A stretch of DNA of 64,000 bases from Paraphysomonas bandaiensis (Eukaryota > Chrysophyceae). Each line of letters opens with the position of its first letter. The first letter of the stretch is position 1. The notes under the pieces are model-generated. The model made no database searches. It was not told where the DNA came from and saw only the letters and a program-made list of their open reading frames with translations. Location of the stretch: NCBI GenBank assembly GCA_965644295.1, contig CBFFRP010000324.1, forward strand, positions 1-64,000, written 5' to 3'. Positions 1 through 13,200 of this stretch are shown here, piece by piece. Both the position numbers and the translations under genes were made by a program.

Positions 1-2165
1 TTAACACTCTTTGACTAAAGTTCAACATGCGTGAGATTATTATGACAAATGATGGTAGTACCAGGTTCAATACCACCCTCAACCAACTCTCTATGTGCTG
101 CGCGACAACGAAGTGTGACATAAACGAAAACACAAGAAATTCAGTCAAACATTACATCTACCACTTCATCCCGTATTATCACTGAAAACGTAATACTTAA
201 ACCATTAAACATTGCGTAGTTGTATGCTATTGTTCGCACATATTCCCAACTAATCTGTTTAGTGGCGAGAGCACTGGTAGTGTGCATATAATTCCTAGGT
301 AGTTAACGTCTATTGTTGCGACTTTGAAACTAGATAACCACATGGCTAATATTCTAATATTTGCTTATAAATTCATGCCGGTATATGTGTGGTTTGATAG
401 TATACTGTCTTGTTATGCATGTAATTATTCCAGCAAATACCTCGATGCTAGCCCACATATAACTTGGAATAGTACACTACTTCTGTCAATATAAATCAGC
501 TACTGTACTCCTTCGTAGTTTAGATTTAGACACTTGTGTGATAAGCAAACTTATACCTTATACCTATACTTCTTGTAAACACATACTGCCAATCGTTGTA
601 TTTAAGATCTACATATATATATAGCTACTTTACTATGACTGGTACTTATACAAGCAAGTTCACATCGACTATAACGATATCATATTATTATTATAAATAT
701 CTACATGACAACACACAGATACACATACATTCAGAACGCTCGTATATATATGCATACACAAACACACAGATAACATATTCTCATACATAAGTCAAGAGTA
801 CATATATTCGAACACTGACGCTTATATGAAGCATTGTAGGTAATATATATAATAAACCTCGTACACCCATATAAACCTAGTAAACATAAGGGAAACGTAG
901 TACACACATGTGCATATAAAGTACATACAAAGGTAATATATATGTATAGACATAAAACATACACATTCACACAAGTCGCGTGGAGAGATAGTTCGGGACA
1001 AAGTCTTGAGAATAGCCAACAAAGACTAGACATGTATAGACTTTCAACAATCATCAGCTGCACTCGCCGTAAAGCCCATTTAAATCGACAAGTATGGCAA
1101 CAATGGCATTGTAGATGTAACAAGACCCCAATAAAGCTGAATGAGTGCAATATATTAGGTATCCTACATATATGACATGAGTGAACACTGCTTGCTGTGA
1201 CCCTACAGCACCCTAACATGGGGTGCCTGCAACCAACAAGCTAGTCAAGGGTATTTGCAACATTAATCATTGTACAACGCACAAGGAAGCCCATAAAGTG
1301 CCAAATCTCTTTCTACCAAATAAATATCGCTTATCTTCCATTCGATAAGTCGGTTCCGACACTGATAAGCTGACTCGGATGGTGACAAGGTAGCATATCC
1401 ACATAATTTCTACGGACGGTAGCGGTGCACTTAAATCTAATCAAATTGGTTGATATGCCATATCAATGCCCTCCATCCATCGATATGGCATATTATTTTG
1501 GCGCATTTCAAATTTCTGGTGAATGTATGACCTGATGTGCACTGTATGGACCCCTCCTCCCTATGGACAAATACTGACCGGCACAGAATCCAAGCCACAG
1601 AGATGATACGTGACCCTCCCACACCCTCTCACCTCTCCAAACACTTTGTCTGCAGAAGTAAGTCGCATATAGAGTCTCAGTACTGGTTAGTGTATCCCAC
1701 TGCTCTGCATATAGCGATCAATAGCCATCCTGAGGACGCAGGGCTCCTCTGTCTAATCACTCGAGACACAGGGTGTGATGGTAAAAATGGCTGCATATAA
1801 TGTTGACATACTCCATTGTAAAGACAGCGTGTATGTGTCTGATTGTATTGGTGTATGTTGTGGTTAGTTGTGGTGTTGGAGTTAATGTCGTGTGTGTATG
1901 TGCATATCAGTTCAAGGGGGGGTGGGAAAATGGATGATGAAAAGGGGGGCCGATTTTTTTGAGGGGGCCGATTTTCTTTCGTTATAGGTATTCTCTTATT
2001 CATGTCAACAAATTAAAGGACGTGAGATCGTAATATGAGTACATTCCTCTTATTTTATAAGGTCAGATAGAGTCAAGGTGTTGACCTGGACCTCATGAAA
2101 TTCACAGTGTATAGTGGCCCTCTCCAGCGCTCACACATCTCAGTAGCATGTTTTAATGCTCTATT
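1..2165. other. Intergenic, no gene recognised
   Basis: No open frame here has domain content, a plausible start and a splice pattern like the genes downstream. The DNA is AT-rich with short TA runs near 600-960. An imperfect 12-bp inverted repeat (GATATGCCATAT and ATATGGCATAT) lies near 1452-1492. G-rich tracts near 1914-1975 contain two copies of GGGGGCCGATTTT. The last few hundred bases presumably hold the promoter of the gene starting at 2166. Confidence 0.6.
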
Positions 2166-5100
2166 ATGTGGGTTGATACACTTATGTTATTCCTGTGTTT
2201 TCTGGATTTCGACTTGAGGAAAGGATTTTGCAAGGATATAAATGGCGTGGATTTCCAAGGGTCTGCAAAGAACAATCGTCTTTCATTCGGCAATAACATT
2301 CGATACCCATCTAATCCTTCTCCACTAAAGCCCACATACCCAGGCAAGAACTATGAGAGTCCAACTCCGGATTCTAGTACAATACTGCGTTCTATTCCTT
2401 CAACAAAAATAACTGCAGCCACTTTAGACAACAATGCCAGTATCTGCCCATCAATAGTTCCGTTTAGAGATCCCACGGATGCTCCAATTAACAATGTTAG
2501 TTTGAACCCTTCTATAGTTGTAAGTTCCTTTCCATCCATGGCTCCAAGTCAAGATGTCGTTGACAGCAATGTCAGTATGTGCCCGACAGTGCTTCCGTCA
2601 GTGGAATCTAGTTGTACACCTTCGGGTCCGTCTCCGACTTCTCTGGCTACCAATGGTAGTATGCAACCATCAGTAGTTCTCAGTATATCCCCGACTTATA
2701 ATGCCAGTGTTTGTCCATCAATGGTTCCGTTTAGAGATCCCACGGATGCTCCAATTAACAATGTTAGTTTGAACCCTTCTATAGTTCCAAGTGTGGATTT
2801 ATCAGGAACGCCAGTATCCTTTCCATCCATGGCTCCAAGTCAAGATGTCGTTGACAGCAATGTCAGTATGTGCCCGACAGTGCTTCCGTCAGTGGAATCT
2901 AGTTGTACACCTTCGGGTCCGTCTCCGACTTCTCTGGCTACCAATGGTAGTATGCAACCATCAGTAGTTCTCAGTATATCCCCGACTTATAATGCCAGTG
3001 TTTGTCCATCAATGGTTCCGTTTAGAGATCCCACGGATGCTCCAATTAACAATGTTAGTTTGAACCCTTCTATAGTTCCAAGTGTGGATTTATCAGGAAC
3101 GCCAGTATCCTTTCCATCCATGGCTCCAAGTCAGGATGTCGTTGACAGCAATGTCAGTATGTGCCCGACAGTGCTTCCGTCAGTGGAATCTAGTTGTACA
3201 CCTTCGGGTCCGTCTCCGACTTCTCTGGCTACCAATGGTAGTATGCAACCATCAGTAGTTCTCAGTATATCCCCGACTTATAATGCCAGTGTTTGTCCAT
3301 CAATGGTTCCGTTTAGAGATCCCACGGATGCTCCAATTAACAATGTTAGTTTGAACCCTTCTATAGCTCCAAGTGTGGATTTATCAGGAACGCCAGTATC
3401 CTTTCCATCCATGGCTCCAAGTCAGGATGTCGTTGACAGCAATGTCAGTATGTGCCCGACAGTGCTTCCGTCAGTGGAATCTAGTTGTACACCTTCGGGT
3501 CCGTCTTCGACTTCTCTGGCTACCAATGGTAGTATGCAACCATCAGTAGTTCTCAGTATATCCCCGACTTATAATGCCAGTGTTTGTCCATCAATGGTTC
3601 CGTTTAGAGATCCCACGGATGCTCCAATTAACAATGTTAGTTTGAACCCTTCTATAGTTCCAAGTGTGGATTTATCAGGAACACCAGTATCCTTTCCATC
3701 CATGGCTCCAAGTCAGGATGTCGTTGACAGCAATGTCAGTATGTGCCCGACAGTGCTTCCGTCAGTGGAATCTAGTTGTACACCTTCGGGTCCGTCTTCG
3801 ACTTCTCTGGCTACCAATGGTAGTATGCAACCATCAGTAGTTCTCAGTATATCCCCGACTTATAATGCCAGTGTTTGTCCATCAATGGTTCCGTTTAGAG
3901 ATCCCACGGGTGCTCCAATTAACAATGTTAGTTTGAACCCTTCTATAGTTCCAAGTATGGATTTATCAGGAACACCAGTATCCTTTCCATCCATGGCTCC
4001 AAGTCAGGATGTCGTTGACAGCAATGTCAGTATGTGCCCGACAGTGCTTCCGTCAGTGGAATCTAGTTGTACACCTTCGGGTCCGTCTTCGACTTCTCTG
4101 GCTACCAATGGTAGTATGCAACCATCAGTAGTTCTCAGTATATCCCCGACTTATAATGCCAGTGTTTGTCCATCAATGGTTCCGTTTAGAGATCCCACGG
4201 ATGCTCCAATTAACAATGTTAGTTTGAACCCTTCTATAGTTCCAAGTATGGATTTATCAGGAACGCCAGTATCCTTTCCATCCATGGCTCCAAGTCAAGA
4301 TGTCGTTGACAGCAATGTCAGTATGTGCCCGACAGTGCTTCCGTCAGTGGAATCTAGTTGTACACCTTCGGGTCCGTCTTCGACTTCTCTGGCTACCAAT
4401 GGTAGTATGCAACCATCAGTAGTTCTCAGTATATCCCCGACTTATAATGCCAGTGTTTGTCCATCAATGGTTCCGTTTAGAGATCCCACGGATGCTCCAA
4501 TTAACAATGTTAGTTTGAACCCTTCTATAGTTCCAAGTGTGGATTTATCAGGAACGCCAGTATCCTTTCCATCCATGGCTCCAAGTCAGGATGTCGTTGA
4601 CAGCAATGTCAGTATGTGCCCGACAGTGCTTCCGTCAGTGGAATCTAGTTGTACACCTTCGGGTCCGTCTCCGACTTCTCTGGCTACCAATGGTAGTATG
4701 CAACCATCAGTAGTTCTCAGTATATCCCCGACTTATAATGCCAGTGTTTGTCCATCAATGGTTCCGTTTAGAGATCCCACGGATGCTCCAATTAACAATG
4801 TTAGTTTGAACCCTTCTATAGCTCCAAGTGTGGATTTATCAGGAACGCCAGTATCCTTTCCATCCATGGCTCCAAGTCAGGATGTCGTTGACAGCAATGT
4901 CAGTATGTGCCCGACAGTGCTTCCGTCAGTGGAATCTAGTTGTACACCTTCGGGTCCGTCTCCGACTTCTCTGGCTACCAATGGTAGTATGCAACCATCA
5001 GTAGTTCTCAGTATATCCCCGACTTATAATGCCAGTGTTTGTCCATCAATGGTTCCGTTTAGAGATCCCACGGATGCTCCAATTAACAATGTTAGTTTGA

Positions 5101-8100
5101 ACCCTTCTATAGTTCCAAGTGTGGATTTATCAGGAACGCCAGTATCCTTTCCATCCATGGCTCCAAGTCAAGATGTCGTTGACAGCAATGTCAGTATGTG
5201 CCCGACAGTGCTTCCGTCAGTGGAATCTAGTTGTACACCTTCGGGTCCGTCTCCGACTTCTCTGGCTACCAATGGTAGTATGCAACCATCAGTAGTTCTC
5301 AGTATATCCCCGACTTATAATGCCAGTGTTTGTCCATCAATGGTTCCGTTTAGAGATCCCACGGATGCTCCAATTAACAATGTTAGTTTGAACCCTTCTA
5401 TAGTTCCAAGTGTGGATTTATCAGGAACGCCAGTATCCTTTCCATCCATGGCTCCAAGTCAAGATGTCGTTGACAGCAATGTCAGTATGTGCCCGACAGT
5501 GCTTCCGTCAGTGGAATCTAGTTGTACACCTTCGGGTCCGTCTCCGACTTCTCTGGCTACCAATGGTAGTATGCAACCATCAGTAGTTCTCAGTATATCC
5601 CCGACTTATAATGCCAGTGTTTGTCCATCAATGGTTCCGTTTAGAGATCCCACGGATGCTCCAATTAACAATGTTAGTTTGAACCCTTCTATAGTTCCAA
5701 GTGTGGATTTATCAGGAACGCCAGTATCCTTTCCATCCATGGCTCCAAGTCAAGATGTCGTTGACAGCAATGTCAGTATGTGCCCGACAGTGCTTCCGTC
5801 AGTGGAATCTAGTTGTACACCTTCGGGTCCGTCTCCGACTTCTCTGGCTACCAATGGTAGTATGCAACCATCAGTAGTTCTCAGTATATCCCCGACTTAT
5901 AATGCCAGTGTTTGTCCATCAATGGTTCCGTTTAGAGATCCCACGGATGCTCCAATTAACAATGTTAGTTTGAACCCTTCTATAGTTCCAAGTGTGGATT
6001 TATCAGGAACGCCAGTATCCTTTCCATCCATGGCTCCAAGTCAAGATGTCGTTGACAGCAATGTCAGTATGTGCCCGACAGTGCTTCCGTCAGTGGAATC
6101 TAGTTGTACACCTTCGGGTCCGTCTTCGACTTCTCTGGCTACCAATGGTAGTATGCAACCATCAGTAGTTCTCAGTATATCCCCGACTTATAATGCCAGT
6201 GTTTGTCCATCAATGGTTCCGTTTAGAGATCCCACGGATGCTCCAATTAACAATGTTAGTTTGAACCCTTCTATAGTTCCAAGTGTGGATTTATCAGGAA
6301 CGCCAGTATCCTTTCCATCCATGGCTCCAAGTCAGGATGTCGTTGACAGCAATGTCAGTATGTGCCCGACAGTGCTTCCGTCAGTGGAATCTAGTTGTAC
6401 ACCTTCGGGTCCGTCTTCGACTTCTCTGGCTACCAATGGTAGTATGCAACCATCAGTAGTTCTCAGTATATCCCCGACTTATAATGCCAGTGTTTGTCCA
6501 TCAATGGTTCCGTTTAGAGATCCCACGGATGCTCCAATTAACAATGTTAGTTTGAACCCTTCTATAGTTCCAAGTATGGATTTATCAGGAACGCCAGTAT
6601 CCTTTCCATCCATGGCTCCATCAGGCGTGTGTCCCTTTTGTATATATGAGAATTTGTCATCTCTATTTCCACTTCGAAATACTGTGTATTTGAGTACATT
6701 CAACTATTTTGTAGATGTGAACATTACATTGTTAGAGGAGATCGTTTTTAAGTGTCTGATTGTTGCTGTTGGGAATCAAATATCTACTGTGCACAATTTA
6801 TTTTCGTTTGAGGTTGTTGACTATCCTGTCTTGGGCGTAAACACTGTTGGGCTGTCGTTTCAAGTCTCTCCTTCTAGCCATACGACAGTTGCGGATATTC
6901 AATTACAATTGAGTAATGTTATTCGCAGTGGTGGTCTTCAGAGTGCATTGGAAGAATTCAACCACTCTGTATTCGGAGGTCTTATTGTTAGTGCATATAA
7001 TCACGAGGTATTACTGGACGAGGGCTTACCACACATATCGACTGCGACAAAAGGTGTGCTTTGCGATGATTTTGGAGGTTCATTTTGGAAAGATATGTAC
7101 AGCACGTCCAGATATGGAATCTGGCTGATCATTCTCTTTGTTATTTGGAGTGTGGCGACTGCAATTGTATTTGTCTTGGGATGTATCAGCAGCAAAGTGC
7201 TGGAATATGGAGCAACTACCTCTGCTCAGTTCATGCCTCTTTGGTCATTACAATTCGCAATGGCTTGTTCTATGTTATGTCGGGTTGGTATGCTGCTGTT
7301 ATGGTGGATGCATGGTGCAGAGGAACAAGGTAGTTTCGTGTGCCTTGAATTATGGCGTTATGGAGGCAATCAGTTCTTTTCTCCAGCGCTGTTCGCGTTT
7401 TTACAGTTTTTCTATGCGTTATTGAGCGTTTGTTTATTGTCTGGTAAGTGGTATTTTGACATAGTGATATAAATGTAGTACATAGTTTGACATGTCTTCA
7501 ATAATATCAACAAATAGGTTTGATGCTGGCATGCCGAGGACCGTTGTTTCATTTTTCCGATGTAATGGCTCGCGTACTTGCTGTAATTTTGTGGGGACCT
7601 TTTGTATGGTTGTGGATAATACTTGTAGGTTCTGTTTCTATAGCTGCATCTTCAGATGGGAGTTGGAAAGCTGTGGACGTAGTGTATGTTGGGTCTAATG
7701 TATGTTTGGGGGCTGTCATATATACACTGTCGGCCCAGTGGATGTACGATATATGGATGAGTCCTGTATATCGAAGCCTTCTAATTTCAGCAGCAGTTTA
7801 TAATTTTTTCGGGTTATTGACTATTATATCAACTGCTGTTCGCCATATCTTTCGCGTTCCCCCTGCTGCTATATTTGTTTCGTCTACTATGATGCTGCAG
7901 CTGTGTGAAGTTCTTGTTGTAATTGTGTCTGCCCCTCTTTTGCGTATTCTACAACCTCCTTACACTGGAGCGCATGCTGAAATAATTGAATACTCGCATC
8001 GCGAACAGAGGCATCGCCTTGGAGATTACACTGTATCTTCAGAAAGCTCTGGATTGGACAGTAACAATACGACACAGTCTCCTCTAGAGCAACCTCGACA

Positions 8101-8134
8101 TAGAGTAAACAGTGTAGCATACTTTGTTTTGTAG
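2166..8134 (+). CDS. Giant Pro/Ser-repeat surface protein with C-terminal multi-pass (about 7TM) domain
   Basis: I read two exons, 2166-7443 and 7518-8134, joined across a 74-bp GT-AG intron (phase 1), giving about 1964 residues. The first ATG is followed by a short hydrophobic stretch (LMLFLCFL) that could be a signal peptide. Residues of about 96-1485 are near-identical 97-residue units rich in PS, NPS and SMCPT motifs, with many N-x-S/T sequons. A Cys-containing globular region follows (about 1490-1640); its pattern of a strand, an IQLQLSN helix and an SGGLQ turn recalls SEA-like domains. Then come about seven hydrophobic segments (IWLIILFVIWSV, LQFAMACSMLC, ALFAFLQFFYALL, LAVILWGPFVWLW, NVCLGAVIY, LLISAAVYNFFGLL, MLQLCEVLVVIV) and a polar tail. 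This layout suggests a cell-surface receptor or adhesin with a long stalk. PS-rich repeats are common in stramenopile surface proteins. I do not recognise a named family, and the function is unknown. Confidence 0.7.
2453..6620 (+). repeat. Coding tandem repeat, 291-bp period, about 14 copies
   Basis: The unit begins AATGCCAGTGTTTGTCC and recurs every 291 bp at about 2700, 2991, 3282 and so on to 6483. A shorter, diverged first copy lies at 2453. The period is a multiple of three (97 codons), so the frame is kept. Copies differ at only a handful of sites (for example GTTCCA/GCTCCA, TCTCCG/TCTTCG, GTGGAT/ATGGAT, CAAGAT/CAGGAT). That points to very recent expansion or ongoing homogenisation. Confidence 0.95.
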
Positions 8135-9715
8135 GGAGGCTTAGTTTGAAGTATTGTTGTGTAGACTAGCGATGACAACAGTCGAATACGTGATGCAGTA
8201 TGCAACGACTAATGTTTCCAAAAGATACGAATATATAGAATAAATAAATAACAATAAACGATAAGAAAATAGAAACTGAAATGCCGTATCTGTGTGCAGG
8301 ACTTTTTACCAAGCATAGGTTTTTAGAGATATTTTGTGCTTTGCTGTACAGGGCTGTTTAACAATATTTAATTAAGCTCAACAAAAATACCCTCAACTAA
8401 GTCGGACTCGCACCTTTTCGTGGTGTTCTGGGGGATGAGTACCGGAGATATTTTCCCGGAATACTAACATGAGAGCCGCAAACATAGCCAGCAGATAATT
8501 TTCTGCCTACTCATAGTCAAATGCTTGTGTAGACGTCTTTGAGCCTTGGCGAATAAACAGGCATCCGGAAATGGGCCCATCTCAAGGACATCCAGGGTAT
8601 TGGGCTGCCTGCTTAAGTCAAGCATCTCGGCTGTTCACTTTAAAGGCTCAAGAATCATGAAATCAGCAGATGTGAGGTATATCAACATTCTGCTTGCTCA
8701 CTGCGTTTGCTTTGAGTGAGAGAGCAAAAGTGGATTTATCTTGGTGCTTGCGGTGACGCACAATCAGAGTTAAGCACTGGTTAGTTAAATTGTTTCGCTT
8801 TAATTTATATTGTATTTGGTATTATATACTGATAATATTATGCTCAATATAATAATATTATGCTGTATGACATAGTATTGGTTAAAATGCTGGGCGCTCA
8901 TGATTGTGTGTGTATCTTATTTAATACTAGCATCTGTAGATAGTACTTCATATAAAGTTCGGTTTAAAAAGCTATGTTATTAGAACGTTAATTGAAAAAT
9001 TGCTAGTCAGCAACGGAGTGCAATTACCGTGCATTATAAGTGAGTAAAAGAATTATATCTACGCAGGCTGGATGGGAACACATCACATAACTGCCTATAA
9101 ATTTTAAATACGACCAACAACACTCTACTCTGTGTACATCGATGCATCGATATCAGCCTTGATGCTCCTATTTGAATAGACCACCTCTTCATCTGATTCT
9201 ATATGAGTAGGCTGCTGAGCGTAGAAAGATTAACCGACATCTTCTTATAACCCCAGATTTCCGTGATATTAAAGTCATGTATATATATGAGTAATGTTCG
9301 TAAGAAGGTGGTTATGAATGTATATCGAATGGTCATAGATGGAGTCATAGCTGCAGGTAAGACACCCTCCATAGAATAGGTTTGCTTATCACAAGTGGCA
9401 GTTACAGGATATAACGGTAGTACAGAATTACAAGTAACCTCTTTGTAAGATACGATCATAACATCTACCTACATGTGCACGTATCCAATAGCATAGACCA
9501 CAGCATCCAATAGCATAGACCATGAGGGTAACATCAGACCTTACTTCCCCACGCTTTGTACCCTACAACTATTAGCATCTGCCTAACCGACGTTCATTAA
9601 TAAGTGCCCTCATCTCTGCATGATGTCACAGCACTTGTTCATATGAGTGTGCGTGCTATCAAACCGTTGAGGTGGACGGTATCGTGGAGTTGTATTCTTA
9701 CTGTATTACCAACAA
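8135..9715. other. Intergenic with dispersed repeat, no gene recognised
   Basis: No credible coding region. It holds one copy of a dispersed repeat (8400-8722, listed separately). A short direct repeat, CATCCAATAGCATAGACCA, appears twice near 9484-9525. The first bases after 8134 contain AATAAA-like polyadenylation signals near 8240. Confidence 0.5.
8400..8722 (+). repeat. Dispersed repeat, copy 1 (about 320 bp)
   Basis: This matches 48740-49058 on the same strand over most of its length. Shared blocks include GGACTCGCACC, GAATGGGCCCATCTCA-type sequence (one base differs in this copy), GGCTGCCTGCTT, and the end TTGCTCACTG-GTTTGCTTTGAGTGA. Copies differ by substitutions and by small indels of up to about 30 bp. 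There is no long open frame, terminal inverted repeat or target duplication that I can see. It could be a non-coding mobile element, a solo LTR fragment or an RNA gene family. Confidence 0.7.
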
Positions 9716-9720
9716 GATTC

Positions 9721-10007
9721 CGTAGAGAAATGAGAGGATGTTCTTTTCAGTTTAGTACTTGAAGTGACTGTATAAGATATGCATAGGGCACATAGAGGTG
9801 TATGGTGTTATATTATGCAGTGTGTAGTGTACGGCTGTAGAATAGAAGCATAATTTCCTCTTACTGAGAAGTTCTGTAGTAACTATAAAGAGAACCTTGC
9901 TTTGACTACCTGTAGTGTAGACTGTGTGAAAGCAACGGGGGTATTCCGTCCGTTTATTGATTTGTAACATCCGTAACATTCGACCGAGTACCGTATTTTT
10001 CTCTGCG
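9721..10007 (+). repeat. Element A 5' LTR
   Basis: 287 bp, starting CGTAGAGAAA and ending TTTCTCTGCG. By eye it is identical to 14391-14677. Promoter and polyadenylation signals would lie inside it; I cannot place them with confidence. Confidence 0.9.
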
Positions 10008-10019
10008 TAAGAGGAAATT

Positions 10020-10214
10020 ATGAAGAAGACAACGAACGACAAGCCAACAAGATTTGCAAGATTCGGCAAGAAACCGAGCACCGATAGACCAGAACATGTA
10101 CCGACTTTAAGATACGGTGCCAACTCGAACTTCGCCACATTCAAACAGAGGCTTGTAGTGGTGGGCATGCAAAAGTACGGTGATCTTGCACGCCTAGTAG
10201 AGCTGGACAAATAA
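10020..10214 (+). CDS. Element A Gag N-terminal frame
   Basis: It starts at an ATG only 12 bases after the LTR and runs 64 codons to a TAA at 10212. The N-terminal Gag-like segment (FATFKQRL, VGMQKYGDL) reads naturally into the next frame, NPEDFDLEDD, if the ribosome or the sequence moves by -1 near 10209-10214. The overlap between the two frames is only 10184-10214. The break may be a programmed shift, a one-base indel in this copy, or a sequencing error. The identical LTRs argue that little time has passed for decay. Confidence 0.65.
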   Translation: MKKTTNDKPTRFARFGKKPSTDRPEHVPTLRYGANSNFATFKQRLVVVGMQKYGDLARLVELDK

Positions 10215-10231
10215 ACCCAGAGGATTTTGAT

Positions 10232-13200
10232 TTGGAAGACGACCCCTATGGAGTTAACCTCGACCTGATGAAGGACAAGACCAAGACCAGAGGGAGATTA
10301 ATAGACAAGATGCGGAACGATAGATCGGCATTCTACTCATTCATGGTAGACCATCTGAGCCACGAATCAATGGATGCAGTCAAGCTATTAGATGAATACG
10401 AGCTCATGAACAGGACTAAGGATCCTCTACTACTATGGCTGGCTATCAAACAAACCCACAAAGTATCTACTAACTCCAGCGTAAGTACAGTGGTACGAGC
10501 AGAAGCGAGGAAAAGGTACAAACAGGGAGCATATGAGAGTATAGTTACTTATAAGGAGAGGTTTGATCATCTATTAGAAGCCTACAAAGACATGAACAAC
10601 GCGGAAATGAATGAAGAGGACATCGCGATGGATTTCTTCGAAGGGCTGGACGACATGAGATATGGCGATTTCAAAACTAGCTATCTCAACGATCTAACAA
10701 TGGGCACGCAAGCAGCACCTACACACGTAAATGAAATATATACTAAAGCATCAAAATATCTAACGCCGAAGAGAGCAACGAGAGCAGGCGGCGGATCCGC
10801 ATTCGTGAGCAAATCGAAGTCTGACAAAGGCAAGAAATCTGCAGATAGCGATGATACACCAGAGCAGCAACAAGGGAACGACACGAAATCGCACAACAGC
10901 AAACGTGGTCAGAAAAAAAGGCAGCTCATATGTTGGGGATGCGGTGAGCCAGGCCACAGAATGAACGAATGTCCCGACAGTAGTCAAGAATCAGAAAACA
11001 AGCACTGCACGACAACAATGTTGAACGCCTTCACGTCAGGAAGCGAGCCATTCCAATGGTACGAGGTATTACTCGACAACCAGGCGGATGTCTCGGTAGT
11101 ACACCCAAGACTACTGAACAATGTAAGACCGGCGTCCAAAGGATGCACCGTGGCGGGATTATCGGGACACGCACTGGAACTACCGAATGTAGGCGAGCTA
11201 GACCAATTCTTCACCTGTAAGACAGCAGATGAGCTAAGGGCAAGCGTGCTATGTCAGGCGGACGTAGAAGACATATATGAAGTGACATATAGGCAGGGAG
11301 AGTCTTTCACTGTCCACTTACCTGACAGTGATTTGACTTTCTATCGAAAGAACAAGATGTATGTGGCCGACATGCGCGACTGGGCGACGGCCAAAGTCAA
11401 CGTAACGACTGTAGCGGAGCGCGAAGCCCAATATTCGAAAGTAGAAGTCGCGAGAGCGCGAGAAGCACGAGACCTGATCCGAAACTCGGGCTTCGACTCG
11501 GAGAGAGATGCTGTGCAGCTAGTGAGCGACGGAAACGTTACAGGGGTGCGACTTACCCCGAGTGATATCAGAAGAGCTTTTGACATATATGGGAGACCGT
11601 TCGAAGCGGTGAGAGGCAAGCAGACGAATAAGAAAGTCAGCCGGCAATACGCGGATCCGGAACTGAAGGCAGAACAGCAGAAGGAGCAAAGGCTGTACAC
11701 AGACATCTTCAGTGTGAGACAGCAATCGTTCATGCTCACACTAGCGGAACCATTGGGACTAACCATCGTTACTTCACTCGAAAACGAAACAACGGATCAG
11801 TTGGGATTGGCCCTACAGGAACAAGTAAACCTGTTAAGAAGCTACGGGTACATACCGACAGTTACCTACCTGGACCCTCAGCCGGGATTCAAGGCCCTGA
11901 GAGGCAAGATCACAGGGATGGAGATTGACGTGGCAGGGGCTGGAGATCACCTGGACAAGATCGACGCGAAGATTAGGCGACTCAAAGAGACAATACGCAG
12001 TGTACATTCAGGGCTACCATGGAACCTACCAGATGCCAACGTCAGAGACCTGGTGAGATACGCCAACAGCCGCATGAACTTGAGGAGGCCATCCACCAAT
12101 GGCACAACTGTAGCACCGCGAGTGGCATTGACTGGTCGGAAACCCAATTATAAAAAGGAACTGTCACTGGCTTTTGGGGACTACGTAGAATGCTATGACC
12201 CGAAGGTCAAGAGCAATAACGCGGAGCAGGCCAGAACAGAACCATGTATCGCGCTGTACCCATCCGGCAACGCAAACGGGAGTTGGATATTTTTAAACCT
12301 TAAAACAAATAAATATGTGAGTAGGACCAACTGGGTGAAGATGGTGACCACACAAATAGTAATAGACGCCGTGAATAGAATATCGTCATTGCACAACAAG
12401 TCACACTCACCTGTCACGACCAGCGAGAATGAGAGTCGAGAGATCGAGGATACCACGCCACCAGCTGAGAATGACGAGATCGATAAGCCGAAGGAGCCTC
12501 ACGAGGAGGGGCAGATGACAGCCATTGACACAGACGAAGGGCACGGCCACACAGAAGAGAGAGAGAGAACAAAAATCACGGAACTAGTCGACGATGATGG
12601 CGACAGGGCTGATGGGCCGAGCGAACAGGAACCGGGCGCTGCAACACCCAACGACATCGACGATCCGGAAATTACAGGGGTGGAAACTACAGGGATGACA
12701 CACAATACAAGCGAAGTACTATCATCACCATCAGCCGGAGCAAGGATAGCGGCAGGCACAAGAAGAAAGCCCGTAATGTATCGAGCCTATCACACAAGCG
12801 TAACCAAAGGTTTAAAGGAACACGGCAAAGAAGCCTACCTGGCGATAGTACGGGAGCTGAAGCAGCTGCTGCATGAAAAAAAGGCGATAGTTCCAGTACA
12901 CCGGAGTGACCTGTCAAAGACTCAACTCAAACGAACAATTCGATCGCTGATGTTCTTGAAGACGAAATACGACGGACTCGGAAGGTTCGAGAAAATCAAG
13001 GCGAGGCTGGTTGCGAACGGGGCACAGCAGGACCGGAAACTGTACCCAGACACGTCGTCACCCACTGTGGACATACAGTCAGTATTTGCATGCCTAGCAA
13101 TAGCAGCGAGAGAGGGGAGACATGTATCGACAATTGATATAGGTGGTGCATACCTCAATGCGGAGATGTCAGGCGAAGAGGTAATAATGGAATTGGAGCC

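Noticed and set aside
731-1219. 162-codon minus-strand frame near the window start
   Set aside because: Low-complexity Cys/Leu/Tyr-rich composition from CA/TA-rich DNA, with no recognisable domain.
9752-10210. Minus-strand frames shared between 9752-10210 and 14422-14796
   Set aside because: They are the two identical LTRs of element A read backwards, not a duplicated gene.
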